Source: Candidatus Omnitrophota bacterium
Lineage (GTDB): Bacteria; Omnitrophota; Gorgyraeia; Zapsychrales; Zapsychraceae
NCBI GenBank assembly: GCA_018399915.1
Contig: JAGYNW010000018.1
Location: forward strand, 1 to 17,011
Reading direction: 5' to 3'
Length of the DNA stretch: 17,011 bases
Shown here in pieces: positions 5,352 through 13,816 of the stretch. The notes beneath the pieces are model-generated. The model worked only from the letters and a program-made list of their open reading frames with translations, was not told the DNA's origin and ran no database searches. A program made the translations under genes and the position numbers. The stretch's first letter is position 1. The number at the start of each line of letters is the position of its first letter.

Positions 5352-8273
5352 ATGAATTGGCGAATAGAAATACAATATAAACAAGGGGTGTTTGATCCTC
5401 TTGGAGAAAGTGTTCAGAAATTTATTGTTGATCTGGGCATAACTTCGGTTTCCCGCATTGATGTGGTCTATGTTTACAACCTCGATGGAGAGATCTCGAA
5501 ATCAGAGGTTGAGATTATCTGCCGTCAGTTGCTTGCCGACACCATCACGCAGAAATATAGTTATAGCGCTTCTCGAAAACAAAAAGCTTCTGTTCCGGAC
5601 AGGGAATTTCAGGCCGTGGAAATAGCGTATAATCCCGGGGTCATGGACCCGGTCGAACAATCCACGATCAAAGGCATCCGGGATCTGGGTGTCGCGGCCA
5701 TTGAATCTGTCAGCACTGCCAAGAAATATCTGATCTACGGAGATGTTTCCCGAAAGGAAATGGACCGAATTGTTGAAAAGGCGCTTTCCAACAAGCTGAT
5801 CCAGCATGTCGTCGGCGATACGGTTTATGCTCAGGAAAAGATCCCGCTCTCGATTCAGATCGAAGGCCGTCAGCCTGAGGTCATATCAGTTGAACTTAAT
5901 GCGGCCGGTGATACCCGTCTTAAGAAGATCAGCCAGGAAGGCCAACTTTTTCTCAATCTGGAAGAGATGAAGACCATCCAAGAATATTTCCAAAAACTCG
6001 GAAGGAATCCTACCGATTGCGAACTGGAGACCATAGCGCAAACCTGGAGCGAGCACTGTTTCCATAAAACATTCCGCGGGAATATCAATTATACCTATCA
6101 CGATGGCGGCACAGTAAAGACCAAGAAGATCAAGAATCTTTTGAAGTCCACGATTGTTAAAGCTACCCAAGAGATCGCCAAGCCGTGGTGTTTATCGGTT
6201 TTTCATGATAATGCCGGGGTCATTGCTTTTGATAAAGAAGATGCCATCTGTTTTAAGGTCGAAACCCATAATCATCCCTCTGCCCTGGAACCATTCGGTG
6301 GTGCCAATACAGGGATCGGGGGAGTTATCCGCGATACTATGGGTACAGGCTTGGGCGCCAAACCTATATGCAACACAGATATTTTTTGTTTCGCGCCTCC
6401 GGATATGTCCTTTAAAGATCTCCCTGAAGGCACGCTTCATCCCAAGCGGATCATGAAAGGGGTTGTCAGCGGTGTCAGGGATTATGGCAATAAAATGGGT
6501 ATTCCAACGGTCAACGGAGCCGTGCTTTTTGATCCCAGATTTGTCGGCAATCCGTTGGTCTATTGCGGCAATGTCGGTATCATGCCCAGGGATAAGGTGG
6601 CCAAGAAAGTGTATCAAGGGGATTTGATCGTCGTTGTCGGTGGCAAGACAGGTCGTGACGGTATTCACGGCGCAACATTTTCATCCGGAGAATTGACAGA
6701 GGATTCTTCCGTGATCTCATCGGGGGCCGTGCAAATAGGAGATCCTATCCAGGAGAAAAAAGTTTTGGATGGCTTGCTTCAGGCCAGAGATAAAAATTTA
6801 TATTCGGCGATCACGGATTGCGGCGCAGGTGGTCTGTCCAGCGCTGTCGGGGAGATGGGAAAAGACCTGGGCGCGCGCGTGGATCTGGAAAAAGTTCCGT
6901 TAAAATATAAAGGACTCAGTTATACCGAGATCTGGATATCGGAATCGCAGGAACGGATGGTGCTTTCGGTTCCTCCGGCGAAGAAGAAAAAGTTATTAAA
7001 GGTGTTCGCGGATGAAAATGTAGAGGCAACCGTTATCGGCGAGTTTACAGGAACGCAAAGATTAGAATTGTTTTATGAGGGAGCGCTGGTTTGTGATCTT
7101 GCTATGGATTTTCTGCATGATGGAGATCCTAAGATCACCAAAGAAGCTGTATGGAAACCGGCTCATCATAAAACCCCGACGATCAAAAGAACTCAGGACT
7201 TGAACCCGGCCTTGCTTAAGATTTTGTCGCATTACAATGTCTGTTCCAAAGAATGGATTATCCGTCAATATGATCATGAAGTCCAGGGCGGCAGTGTGAT
7301 CAAGCCTTTGGTCGGGGTGAAGACGGATGGGCCTTCGGATGCCAGTGTGGTAGCGCCCAAGCCCGGTTCCTCGAAGGGCATCGCGGTTTCCAACGGGATC
7401 AATGTGCGGTTCGGGATGATCGATCCCTATTGGATGGCCGCATCCTGTATTGATGAGGCCTTAAGGCAGATTATTGCCGTGGGTGGGGATGTGTCCTCAA
7501 TAGCCATCCTGGATAATTTTTGCTGGGGCAATCCTGATAAACCGGATCGTTTGGGAGGTTTGGTGAGGGCGGCGCAGGCCTGTTATGTCTTTGCTAAAGG
7601 TTATCAAGTTCCGTTTATCTCAGGTAAGGACAGTTTGTATAATGAGTACATGCAAAACAACCGTTCAATCTCCATTCCCGGGACGATCCTGATCTCTGCG
7701 ATCGGCATCCTTGACGACATTCATCGTTGTGTGACTATGGATTTTAAAAAGCCCGGCAACTTGATCTATGTGATCGGAACAACCTATCAGGAAATGGGAG
7801 GATCGATCTATTATGATACCAATGCCGGCGCTTTGGGAAATGATGTGCCTCAAGTAAAGGTAAAGACCAATTTAAAAACATTTAATGCTTTGAGCCGATT
7901 GACTTCGCGATCTTTGGTGCGGTCGCTCCATGATTGTTCAGAAGGCGGGCTGGGTGTGGCTTTGGCGGAAATGGCCTTCAGCAGCGGGCTGGGCGTCACG
8001 CTCAAGTTGGATGCTGTTTCGTATCAAGGAGACCGGCGTGATGATTATATCCTGTTTTCCGAGAGCAATGGGCGGTTTATCGCAGAGGTAGATCCGCAGG
8101 ACAAAGACGAATTCGAAGCCTTGTTGCGTAAGGCCCGTGTGGACTTTTCTTTAGCCGGAAAAGTGGAGGCAACGCCTGAGTTTGTTTTATATGGGCTGGA
8201 GCAGAATCCCTGTATTAATATTTATCTGGAAGATTTAAAGACAGCTTGGCAAAAACCTCTGGATTTTTCTTAA
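5352..8273 (+). CDS. purL: FGAM synthetase, PurS-PurL fusion
   Basis: This is the synthetase subunit of phosphoribosylformylglycinamidine synthase, which converts FGAR to FGAM with ATP and ammonia delivered by PurQ (encoded at 9097). The protein has 973 residues, longer than a stand-alone PurL of about 730. The extra N-terminus holds two PurS-like repeats: residues about 1-75 (YKQGVFDPLGESVQKFIVDL) and about 86-155 (YNPGVMDPVEQSTIKGIRDL). This suggests that the usual PurS dimer is built into one chain. PurL signatures follow: QTWSEHCFHKTF (230-241) with the catalytic His, FKVETHNHPSALEPFGGANT (301-320), and DCSEGGLGVALAEM near residue 860. There is no glutaminase domain, consistent with the separate purQ. 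The start has no visible Shine-Dalgarno, but ATG 5352 gives a family-like N-terminus. PurSL fusions are known in several lineages, so this is uncommon rather than new. Confidence 0.95.
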   Translation: MNWRIEIQYKQGVFDPLGESVQKFIVDLGITSVSRIDVVYVYNLDGEISKSEVEIICRQLLADTITQKYSYSASRKQKASVPDREFQAVEIAYNPGVMDPVEQSTIKGIRDLGVAAIESVSTAKKYLIYGDVSRKEMDRIVEKALSNKLIQHVVGDTVYAQEKIPLSIQIEGRQPEVISVELNAAGDTRLKKISQEGQLFLNLEEMKTIQEYFQKLGRNPTDCELETIAQTWSEHCFHKTFRGNINYTYHDGGTVKTKKIKNLLKSTIVKATQEIAKPWCLSVFHDNAGVIAFDKEDAICFKVETHNHPSALEPFGGANTGIGGVIRDTMGTGLGAKPICNTDIFCFAPPDMSFKDLPEGTLHPKRIMKGVVSGVRDYGNKMGIPTVNGAVLFDPRFVGNPLVYCGNVGIMPRDKVAKKVYQGDLIVVVGGKTGRDGIHGATFSSGELTEDSSVISSGAVQIGDPIQEKKVLDGLLQARDKNLYSAITDCGAGGLSSAVGEMGKDLGARVDLEKVPLKYKGLSYTEIWISESQERMVLSVPPAKKKKLLKVFADENVEATVIGEFTGTQRLELFYEGALVCDLAMDFLHDGDPKITKEAVWKPAHHKTPTIKRTQDLNPALLKILSHYNVCSKEWIIRQYDHEVQGGSVIKPLVGVKTDGPSDASVVAPKPGSSKGIAVSNGINVRFGMIDPYWMAASCIDEALRQIIAVGGDVSSIAILDNFCWGNPDKPDRLGGLVRAAQACYVFAKGYQVPFISGKDSLYNEYMQNNRSISIPGTILISAIGILDDIHRCVTMDFKKPGNLIYVIGTTYQEMGGSIYYDTNAGALGNDVPQVKVKTNLKTFNALSRLTSRSLVRSLHDCSEGGLGVALAEMAFSSGLGVTLKLDAVSYQGDRRDDYILFSESNGRFIAEVDPQDKDEFEALLRKARVDFSLAGKVEATPEFVLYGLEQNPCINIYLEDLKTAWQKPLDFS

Positions 8274-8352
8274 GGGTGGTTGGGCGCAGCGATCGTTAGA
8301 AAAAAATTTCAAAAATCACGCAGATCTAACGTGCGTAAAAAGGGTGGGAAAA

Positions 8353-9090
8353 ATGGGTGATAAATTTAGAGTTGAGCAAACTAAGCGGCAAGAAGATCTA
8401 AGGATGGAGGATTTCAAGATTGAGGATCCCTGGCGCGTTTTCAGGATCATGTCTGAATTTGTAGAAGGATTCCATTCTTTGAGCGATTTAGGAAAGTCTG
8501 TCACCATATTCGGTTCAGCGCGGACAGATCCCCGGCATAATATGTATAAGGCGGCGGTCAGGACTTCAGAACTTCTGGTGAAGGAAGGGTTTTCGATCAT
8601 TACCGGCGGCGGGCCCGGGATCATGGAGGCTGGCAATAGAGGCGCCTTCAAGAAAAAGGAAAGTTCTGTAGGATTAAATATTGATCTGCCTTTTGAACAG
8701 AAGCCCAATCCCTATATCAATAAATTGATCAATTTTCATTATTTTTTTGCCAGGAAAGTTATGTTCCTGAAATATGCCAAGGCTTTTGTGATTTTTCCGG
8801 GCGGCTATGGAACCATGGATGAACTGTTTGAATGTCTTACCTTGATCCAGACACGACGGATCGCCAAGATGCCCGTTATTCTTTATGGAAGCTATTTCTG
8901 GAAAGATCTGGTCAAGTGGTTGGAGCGGATGCTTTACGCGCAGGCCAATAATATCGATAAAGAAGATCTGTTGATTTATAAAGTCGTAGATAAACCTGAA
9001 GATGTGGTTAAAATCATCAAGCAATTTTATATTAAAAATAAAGTCAAGAAGATAAAAAAAACATTGCGCCGAAGAAGAAAAACAGACTGA
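8353..9090 (+). CDS. LOG-family nucleotide 5'-monophosphate nucleosidase
   Basis: LOG (TIGR00730) proteins, often mislabelled lysine decarboxylases, cleave the N-glycosidic bond of nucleoside monophosphates to give a base and ribose 5-phosphate. They have a Rossmann-like fold. The 245-residue protein shows SVTIFGSART, ITGGGPGIMEAGNRGA and the diagnostic PGGYGTMDE, preceded by FFARKVMF, which supplies the conserved Arg. Together these cover the phosphate site and the catalytic Arg/Glu pair. An N-terminal extension of about 50 residues and a very basic C-terminus (KNKVKKIKKTLRRRRKTD) flank the core. ATG 8353 is preferred over an in-frame GTG at 8344 because AGGGTGGG (8341-8348) gives ATG correct spacing. 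It sits between purSL and purQ, six bases before purQ, so translation may be coupled. Whether it recycles IMP/AMP/GMP, removes damaged nucleotides or makes a cytokinin-like base cannot be told from sequence. Confidence 0.88.
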   Translation: MGDKFRVEQTKRQEDLRMEDFKIEDPWRVFRIMSEFVEGFHSLSDLGKSVTIFGSARTDPRHNMYKAAVRTSELLVKEGFSIITGGGPGIMEAGNRGAFKKKESSVGLNIDLPFEQKPNPYINKLINFHYFFARKVMFLKYAKAFVIFPGGYGTMDELFECLTLIQTRRIAKMPVILYGSYFWKDLVKWLERMLYAQANNIDKEDLLIYKVVDKPEDVVKIIKQFYIKNKVKKIKKTLRRRRKTD

Positions 9091-9096
9091 GTTATT

Positions 9097-9906
9097 ATGG
9101 CAAAATCAATAAAACCAAAAGTTATGGTATTGCGGACCGCCGGGACCAATTGTGATCAGGAAACCGGGTTTGCCTTTAGTCATTTTGGTGCAAAAGTGAA
9201 TTTGGTCCATATCAATAAGCTTTTAAAAAAAGAAGAGAAGCTGGCGGATTATCATATTCTGGCACTTCCGGGAGGCTTTACTTACGGCGATGATATTGAA
9301 TCCGGTAGGATCTTGGCGAATGAACTCCGTTTATTTTTGTCCGAAGATATCAGGCGTTTTGTCGCTGAGGGAAAATTGATCATCGGTATCTGCAATGGTT
9401 TTCAGGTTCTGGTCAAGGCCGGATTTTTGCCGGGAGAGGCTAAGCCGTCTAAAAAGGAGTATCAGCAGGAAACCACCCTTATTACCAATGATAGCGGGAA
9501 GTTTGAGGACCGCTGGACCTATTTGCGGGTTTCCGGCGAAAGTGTGTGGACCCGTGGACTAAAAGATATCGTTTATTTTCCGGTAGCGCATGCCGAAGGA
9601 AAGTTTGTTGCCGGTTCTGCCAAGGTATTGAAAAGACTGCAAGCCCAGGGACAGATCGCTTTCCGTTATTGTGCTCCAGGTGGGGCGCAGCCTGTTTATC
9701 CGGAGAATCCCAATGGTTCGCAAGATCATATTGCCGGGATAACCGATGAAACCGGGCATATCCTGGGGCTTATGCCGCATCCGGAAAGGCATTTTCTTTT
9801 TACGCATCATCCGTCCTGGACACGGCAGGCGCAAAAGGCCGAATGGGGGGATGGCGCCCAGATCTTTGCCAATGGCGTCCGCTACGTGCAAAACAAATTT
9901 TTATAA
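9097..9906 (+). CDS. purQ: FGAM synthetase glutaminase subunit
   Basis: PurQ is a class I glutamine amidotransferase that hydrolyses glutamine and channels ammonia to PurSL. The nucleophile is Cys99 in GICNGFQVL, and the other triad members are His228 and Glu230 in MPHPERH. Also seen are LRTAGTNCDQET at the start and ALPGGFTYGDD (56-66). The 269 residues exceed the roughly 225 of Bacillus-type PurQ; the longer type often accompanies PurSL. Only six bases separate the ATG from the LOG stop, and no good Shine-Dalgarno is visible, so coupled re-initiation is likely. The two genes share a reading frame. purM follows after 14 bases. Confidence 0.95.
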   Translation: MAKSIKPKVMVLRTAGTNCDQETGFAFSHFGAKVNLVHINKLLKKEEKLADYHILALPGGFTYGDDIESGRILANELRLFLSEDIRRFVAEGKLIIGICNGFQVLVKAGFLPGEAKPSKKEYQQETTLITNDSGKFEDRWTYLRVSGESVWTRGLKDIVYFPVAHAEGKFVAGSAKVLKRLQAQGQIAFRYCAPGGAQPVYPENPNGSQDHIAGITDETGHILGLMPHPERHFLFTHHPSWTRQAQKAEWGDGAQIFANGVRYVQNKFL

Positions 9907-9920
9907 ACCGGGAATCTTTC

Positions 9921-10928
9921 ATGGCAAAAAAACAAAAGACTTATAAATCTAGCGGCGTTGATATCGAGAAGGCAAATGTTTTTGTTAAAGCCATAAGCCG
10001 CGATATCAAAGCCACCCATACTTCCAATGTCCTGCTGAGAAAAGGGTCGTTCGGATCATTGTTCCATTTCCCCAAGGGCCAGTATAAAAAACCTGTTTTG
10101 GTTTCTTCAACGGATGGTGTCGGAACCAAGTTGCTGGTCGCTAAAGCCTTGAACAAGCATGATACTGTCGGCATTGATCTGGTAGCTATGAATGTTAATG
10201 ATATTTTGTGTGTCGGCGCGCAGCCCTTATTTTTTCTGGATTATATCGCTTGCGGCAATCTGGATGTCAGGGTGTTGAAGGATGTGGTCAAAGGCATCTC
10301 CAAGGGCTGCAGACAATCCGGTTGCAGTTTGATCGGGGGGGAAACCGCGGAAATGCCGGGCATGTACCGAAAAGATGATTATGACCTGGCGGGATTTGCC
10401 GTGGGGGTGGTTGAGGAAGGAAAGATCATCGACGGTGCAATGATCCGCGCCGGGGACCGTGTGATAGGGCTTCCCTCCAGCGGATTGCATTCGAATGGAT
10501 ATTCTTTTGTGCGCAAAATCCTCTCGAAAAGCGAACAGAAAAAACACGCCAAAGAACTTCTTGCGCCGACAAAAATCTATTCCCGGGAGATTCAGTCTTT
10601 AACCGCGAAGTTTCCGGTCAAGGGCATCGCCCATATAACCGGAGGCGCGTATTACGATAAATTGACCAAAATTTTACCGGAGGGGTTGTGTTTTGCTTTT
10701 CAGAAGAGCAGCTGGAAAATTCCTGAAATTTTTAATATATTAAAAGCAAAGGGAAAGGTCGCAGACAAGGAGATGTACCGGACTTTTAATATGGGGCTCG
10801 GCATGGCCATTGTGCTTGCCCGTAAGGATATCGTCCGTGCGCGAACTTTTTTGAAAGACCAGAAGATCAAATATTATGATATAGGTGAAGTCATTGTTGA
10901 CAAACGAAACAAGATCATTTTTGTCTAA
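9921..10928 (+). CDS. purM: AIR synthetase
   Basis: PurM cyclises FGAM to AIR using ATP and works directly after PurSL/PurQ. The 335 residues fit the family (about 345). Signatures are STDGVGTK (63-70), AMNVNDILCVGAQPLFFLDY (89-108), GGETAEMPGMY (139-149), GLPSSGLHSNGYS and the C-terminal FNMGLGMA. The frame stays open upstream to 9843 inside purQ, but ATG 9921, 14 bases after the purQ stop, gives a family-like N-terminus (MAKKQKTYKSSGVDIEKAN). Only a weak GGGA precedes it, so translation may be coupled to purQ. purD begins 14 bases downstream. Confidence 0.96.
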   Translation: MAKKQKTYKSSGVDIEKANVFVKAISRDIKATHTSNVLLRKGSFGSLFHFPKGQYKKPVLVSSTDGVGTKLLVAKALNKHDTVGIDLVAMNVNDILCVGAQPLFFLDYIACGNLDVRVLKDVVKGISKGCRQSGCSLIGGETAEMPGMYRKDDYDLAGFAVGVVEEGKIIDGAMIRAGDRVIGLPSSGLHSNGYSFVRKILSKSEQKKHAKELLAPTKIYSREIQSLTAKFPVKGIAHITGGAYYDKLTKILPEGLCFAFQKSSWKIPEIFNILKAKGKVADKEMYRTFNMGLGMAIVLARKDIVRARTFLKDQKIKYYDIGEVIVDKRNKIIFV

Positions 10929-10942
10929 AAAAGAGGTGATTT

Positions 10943-12232
10943 ATGAATATTTTAGTTATTGGTTCAGGTGGACGTGAACATGCTTTGTGCTGGAAGATCA
11001 AACAGAGTCCTTTAGTGAAAAAGTTATATTGTGCTCCCGGTAACGGAGGCATATCAGAGATCGCCGAGTGTGTGGATATCGGGGTTAATGATTATGAAAA
11101 ATTATTGAGGTTTGCGCAACAGAACCGGATTGATCTTACGGTTGTCGGTCCCGAGGCCCCTTTAGTGGACGGGATCGTCGATCTTTTTGAAAAAGAAGGC
11201 CTGCAGATTTTTGGCCCGGGCAGGGCTCCGGCGCAATTGGAAGGGAGTAAGATCTTTGCCAAGGAGTTTATGTATGAATATAATATCCCGACCGCGCCAT
11301 TCCGCACTTTTGATGACATTAATGAGGTAGGGCTTTTTTTGACCAAGGTTCAATTTCCTATCGTTATCAAGGCTGATGGCCTGGCCGCGGGAAAAGGGGT
11401 TTTTATCTGTAATGATATTAAAGACGCCAATGAGGCTTTAGATCAGATCATGGAGAAAAAGATCTTTAAGGATGCCGGCAATGAGATCGTTGTCGAGGAG
11501 TGTCTTTTCGGAGAAGAATTGTCCATCCTTGCGGTTAGTGACGGATCACGGTATGTTATGATGCAATCTTCACAGGACCATAAACGGATCTTTGACGACG
11601 ATCTGGGTCCCAATACAGGCGGGATGGGCGCTTATTCACCCGCGCCCTTGGCATCCAGGCAACTTATGCGGGAAGTGGAAGCCTCGATCATTGAACCGAC
11701 GATCAAGGGGATGGAAATGGAGGGGACTCCCTTCAAGGGCGTGCTTTATGCGGGTTTGATGGTTACCAAAGAAGGGCCTTTTGTCCTGGAATATAATGTG
11801 CGTTTCGGGGATCCGGAGATCCAGGCTATCTTGCCCCGTATGAAAACCGATATTGTGATATTGATGCTTGCCTGTTGTCAGAAACGGCTGGGCGAGGTAA
11901 AAATGGATTGGGATGACAGAAGTTGTGTCTGCATCGTAATGAGTTCAGGAGGTTATCCCGGCAAATATGAAAAGGGAATGGAGATTACGGGGCTGGAGGC
12001 CCTTGACGAAAAAGAGACCATGGTCTTTCATGCGGGCACGAAAAAAGAGAAGGAAAAGATTGTTACCAGCGGCGGAAGGGTTTTGGGTGTGACTGGCCTG
12101 GGGGCCAGCATAGAGGATGCGATCAAGCATACCTATACACAGGTTGAGAAAATAAAGTTTGACCATTGTTTTTTCCGAAGAGATATCGGCGCCAAAGCCC
12201 TGAAAGTCAATGATATTTTAAATCGAAGATAA
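10943..12232 (+). CDS. purD: GAR synthetase
   Basis: PurD is an ATP-grasp ligase joining phosphoribosylamine and glycine, the second step of purine synthesis. It has 429 residues, identical in length to the E. coli enzyme. Signatures are MNILVIGSGGREHAL at the start, VVGPEAPLVDGI, the ATP-grasp loop KADGLAAGKGV, MGAYSPAP and RFGDPEIQ (metal binding). GAGGTGAT, six bases before ATG 10943, is a good ribosome site. Its substrate glycine can be supplied by GlyA, encoded 2 kb downstream. The 15-base gaps on either side support one operon. Confidence 0.97.
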   Translation: MNILVIGSGGREHALCWKIKQSPLVKKLYCAPGNGGISEIAECVDIGVNDYEKLLRFAQQNRIDLTVVGPEAPLVDGIVDLFEKEGLQIFGPGRAPAQLEGSKIFAKEFMYEYNIPTAPFRTFDDINEVGLFLTKVQFPIVIKADGLAAGKGVFICNDIKDANEALDQIMEKKIFKDAGNEIVVEECLFGEELSILAVSDGSRYVMMQSSQDHKRIFDDDLGPNTGGMGAYSPAPLASRQLMREVEASIIEPTIKGMEMEGTPFKGVLYAGLMVTKEGPFVLEYNVRFGDPEIQAILPRMKTDIVILMLACCQKRLGEVKMDWDDRSCVCIVMSSGGYPGKYEKGMEITGLEALDEKETMVFHAGTKKEKEKIVTSGGRVLGVTGLGASIEDAIKHTYTQVEKIKFDHCFFRRDIGAKALKVNDILNRR

Positions 12233-12247
12233 AGATGGGGGAAGCAT

Positions 12248-12730
12248 ATGAATAACATTCAGGTAGCGATCTTGATGGGAAGTCAATCTGATCTTGATGT
12301 AATGAAGGAGGCCGCCCGAGTCCTTGAAAATTTTGATGTCACTTGTGAGATGAGAGTTTTATCTGCCCATAGGACACCTAAAGACACGGCCGCTTATACG
12401 GAAAGTTTGCGGGATAACGGCGTTAAGGTTGTTATTTGTGGCGCAGGCATGTCAGCGGCTTTATCCGGTGTTGTGGCCGCACATACGATCTTGCCGGTGA
12501 TCGGGGTCCCTTTGGACGCGAGTCCCCTGGGCGGCATGGACGCGTTATTGTCAACGGTTCAGATGCCTCCGGGAATCCCTGTCGCGGCTGTCGCGATCGG
12601 TAAGGCTGGCGCGAAAAATGCGGCCTTTTTGGCCTTAAGGATCTTGGGTGTGACAGACGCGGGGATCGCGCAGAAGCTGCAGGATAAAAGAGAAGCGGAC
12701 AGAAAAAAAATTCTAGAAACCGAAATATAG
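12248..12730 (+). CDS. purE: 5-(carboxyamino)imidazole ribonucleotide mutase, class I-like
   Basis: PurE moves the carboxyl group to form CAIR, the PurC substrate. The 160-residue protein shows GSQSD (11-15) and LSAHRTP (38-44) with the conserved His41, plus class I C-terminal features VIGVPLD, LLSTVQMPPGIPV and AIGKAGAKNAA. An unusual feature is the loop CGAGMSAALSG (64-74): in E. coli class I PurE this reads AGGAAHLPG, so a His and a Pro are replaced by Ala71 and Ser73. No purK, which makes the class I substrate, is seen in the window; it may be elsewhere. GGGGGA before ATG 12248 is the ribosome site. It ends in TAG, and the following gene is in the same frame. Confidence 0.94.
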   Translation: MNNIQVAILMGSQSDLDVMKEAARVLENFDVTCEMRVLSAHRTPKDTAAYTESLRDNGVKVVICGAGMSAALSGVVAAHTILPVIGVPLDASPLGGMDALLSTVQMPPGIPVAAVAIGKAGAKNAAFLALRILGVTDAGIAQKLQDKREADRKKILETEI

Positions 12731-12748
12731 TTCATCCCTTATTGCACT

Positions 12749-13816
12749 GTGAAAACAGAGATCATAAAAGTTCATCCGGAGTTCCCGGATTTGGATATCC
12801 TTTCCCGCTGCGGGCAAATTATACGCAAGGGCGGATTAGTGGTTTTTCCCACAGAAACGGTTTACGGGATCGCGGCGGATTTTTCCAACCCTGAAGCTAT
12901 GAAAAGATTGCGTCAGGTGAAACAGAGAGTTGACGGCAAACCGTTTTCGATCCTGGTCGCGCAAACCGGGCTTATCGCGAATTACGCCAAAACGGATAAC
13001 CCTGCTTTGTATAAGCTGATTTATGCTTTCTGGCCGGGCCCTTTGACCGTGGTATTGCCGGATAAAAATTCTGAAGGCAAGACTATCGGTCTCCGCATGC
13101 CGGATAATACGATCGCTTTGCGTTTGGTTGAGGAATCACGTTGCATGATAGCGGCCCCTTCGGCCAATATTGAGGGAAATCCTCCGCCGGTCACCTGCCA
13201 AGAGGCGTTAAGGGACCTGGACGGTTTGGTTGATGTGGCGATTGATGGAGGTTCCGCAAGGATCGGAAAAGGCTCAACGGTTGTTGACATTACCAGGGAA
13301 AAACCGAATATTTTACGGGAAGGTCTTATTACCGGGCAGGAGATCAACCAGGCTATTGAACGCAAGAATGTGCTTTTTGTCTGCACAGGCAATAGTTGCC
13401 GTTCGGTCATGGCGGAATATTTGTTAAAACAAAAGGTCCGGGACCGCAAGGACGTCGCGGTTTTTTCCGCGGGCACAGGCGTTTTTTTGCATTCAACGGC
13501 CAGTCATGAAACGCTTATGGTTTTAAAGGAAAAGGGCCTGGATGCCTCCGGGCATGTATCACAGCCGTTGGACAGTGTTTTGTTGAAACAGGCGGACCTG
13601 ATATTTGTTATGACAAAGATGCACCGCAGCCAGATATTGGACCGGGTCCCGGAAGTTGAGCAGCGGATTTATTTAATGAGAGAGTTTATTGATGATCCCA
13701 ACGGGGATGAACATCAAGCGGATATTCCTGATCCTATGGGCGGCACGCATGAAGCGTATAAAAATTGCTTGAAGGATATCAGTAAAGCCATTGATAAAAT
13801 CGCAACATTATTATAA
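12749..13816 (+). CDS. tsaC: fusion: TsaC/YrdC threonylcarbamoyl-AMP synthase + YwlE-type phosphatase
   Basis: Two complete domains share one 355-residue frame. Residues 1 to about 205 are a YrdC/TsaC domain, which makes threonylcarbamoyl-AMP from threonine, bicarbonate and ATP for tRNA t6A37: VVFPTETVYGIAAD (31-44), KQR (58-60), KPFSILV (64-70), FWPGPLTVVLP and APSAN (136-140). Residues 207-355 are a low-molecular-weight phosphatase: P-loop CTGNSCRS (212-219) with nucleophile Cys212 and Arg218, and DIPDPMGG with the general-acid Asp328. The loop resembles Bacillus YwlE (CTGNTCRS, protein-arginine phosphatase), with Ser216 where YwlE has Thr11; tyrosine phosphatases have Ile there. Substrate is therefore uncertain. 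The start is GTG 12749, without a visible Shine-Dalgarno, chosen because the N-terminus MKTEIIKVHP fits the family. The gap after purE is 18 bases. The frame is continuous across the domain junction. Confidence 0.9.
   Translation: MKTEIIKVHPEFPDLDILSRCGQIIRKGGLVVFPTETVYGIAADFSNPEAMKRLRQVKQRVDGKPFSILVAQTGLIANYAKTDNPALYKLIYAFWPGPLTVVLPDKNSEGKTIGLRMPDNTIALRLVEESRCMIAAPSANIEGNPPPVTCQEALRDLDGLVDVAIDGGSARIGKGSTVVDITREKPNILREGLITGQEINQAIERKNVLFVCTGNSCRSVMAEYLLKQKVRDRKDVAVFSAGTGVFLHSTASHETLMVLKEKGLDASGHVSQPLDSVLLKQADLIFVMTKMHRSQILDRVPEVEQRIYLMREFIDDPNGDEHQADIPDPMGGTHEAYKNCLKDISKAIDKIATLL

Noticed and set aside
6192..6668. 158-codon minus-strand open frame within purSL
   Set aside because: Antisense to the conserved PurL core, without ribosome site or recognisable domain; a shadow of coding bias.
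8294..8336. Inverted repeats before the LOG gene (CGTTAGA/TCTAACG and ACGCA/TGCGT, overlapping)
   Set aside because: The stems are short (7 and 5 bp), the first has a 24-base loop, and no U-tract follows on the + strand. Too weak to call a terminator or riboswitch.
9843..9920. Longer PurM starting inside purQ
   Set aside because: The added residues are not PurM-like; ATG 9921 starts the conserved N-terminus.
12728..12730. TAG recoded as a sense codon
   Set aside because: The purE protein is complete at TAG, and TAG also ends the DUF151 gene at its natural length.
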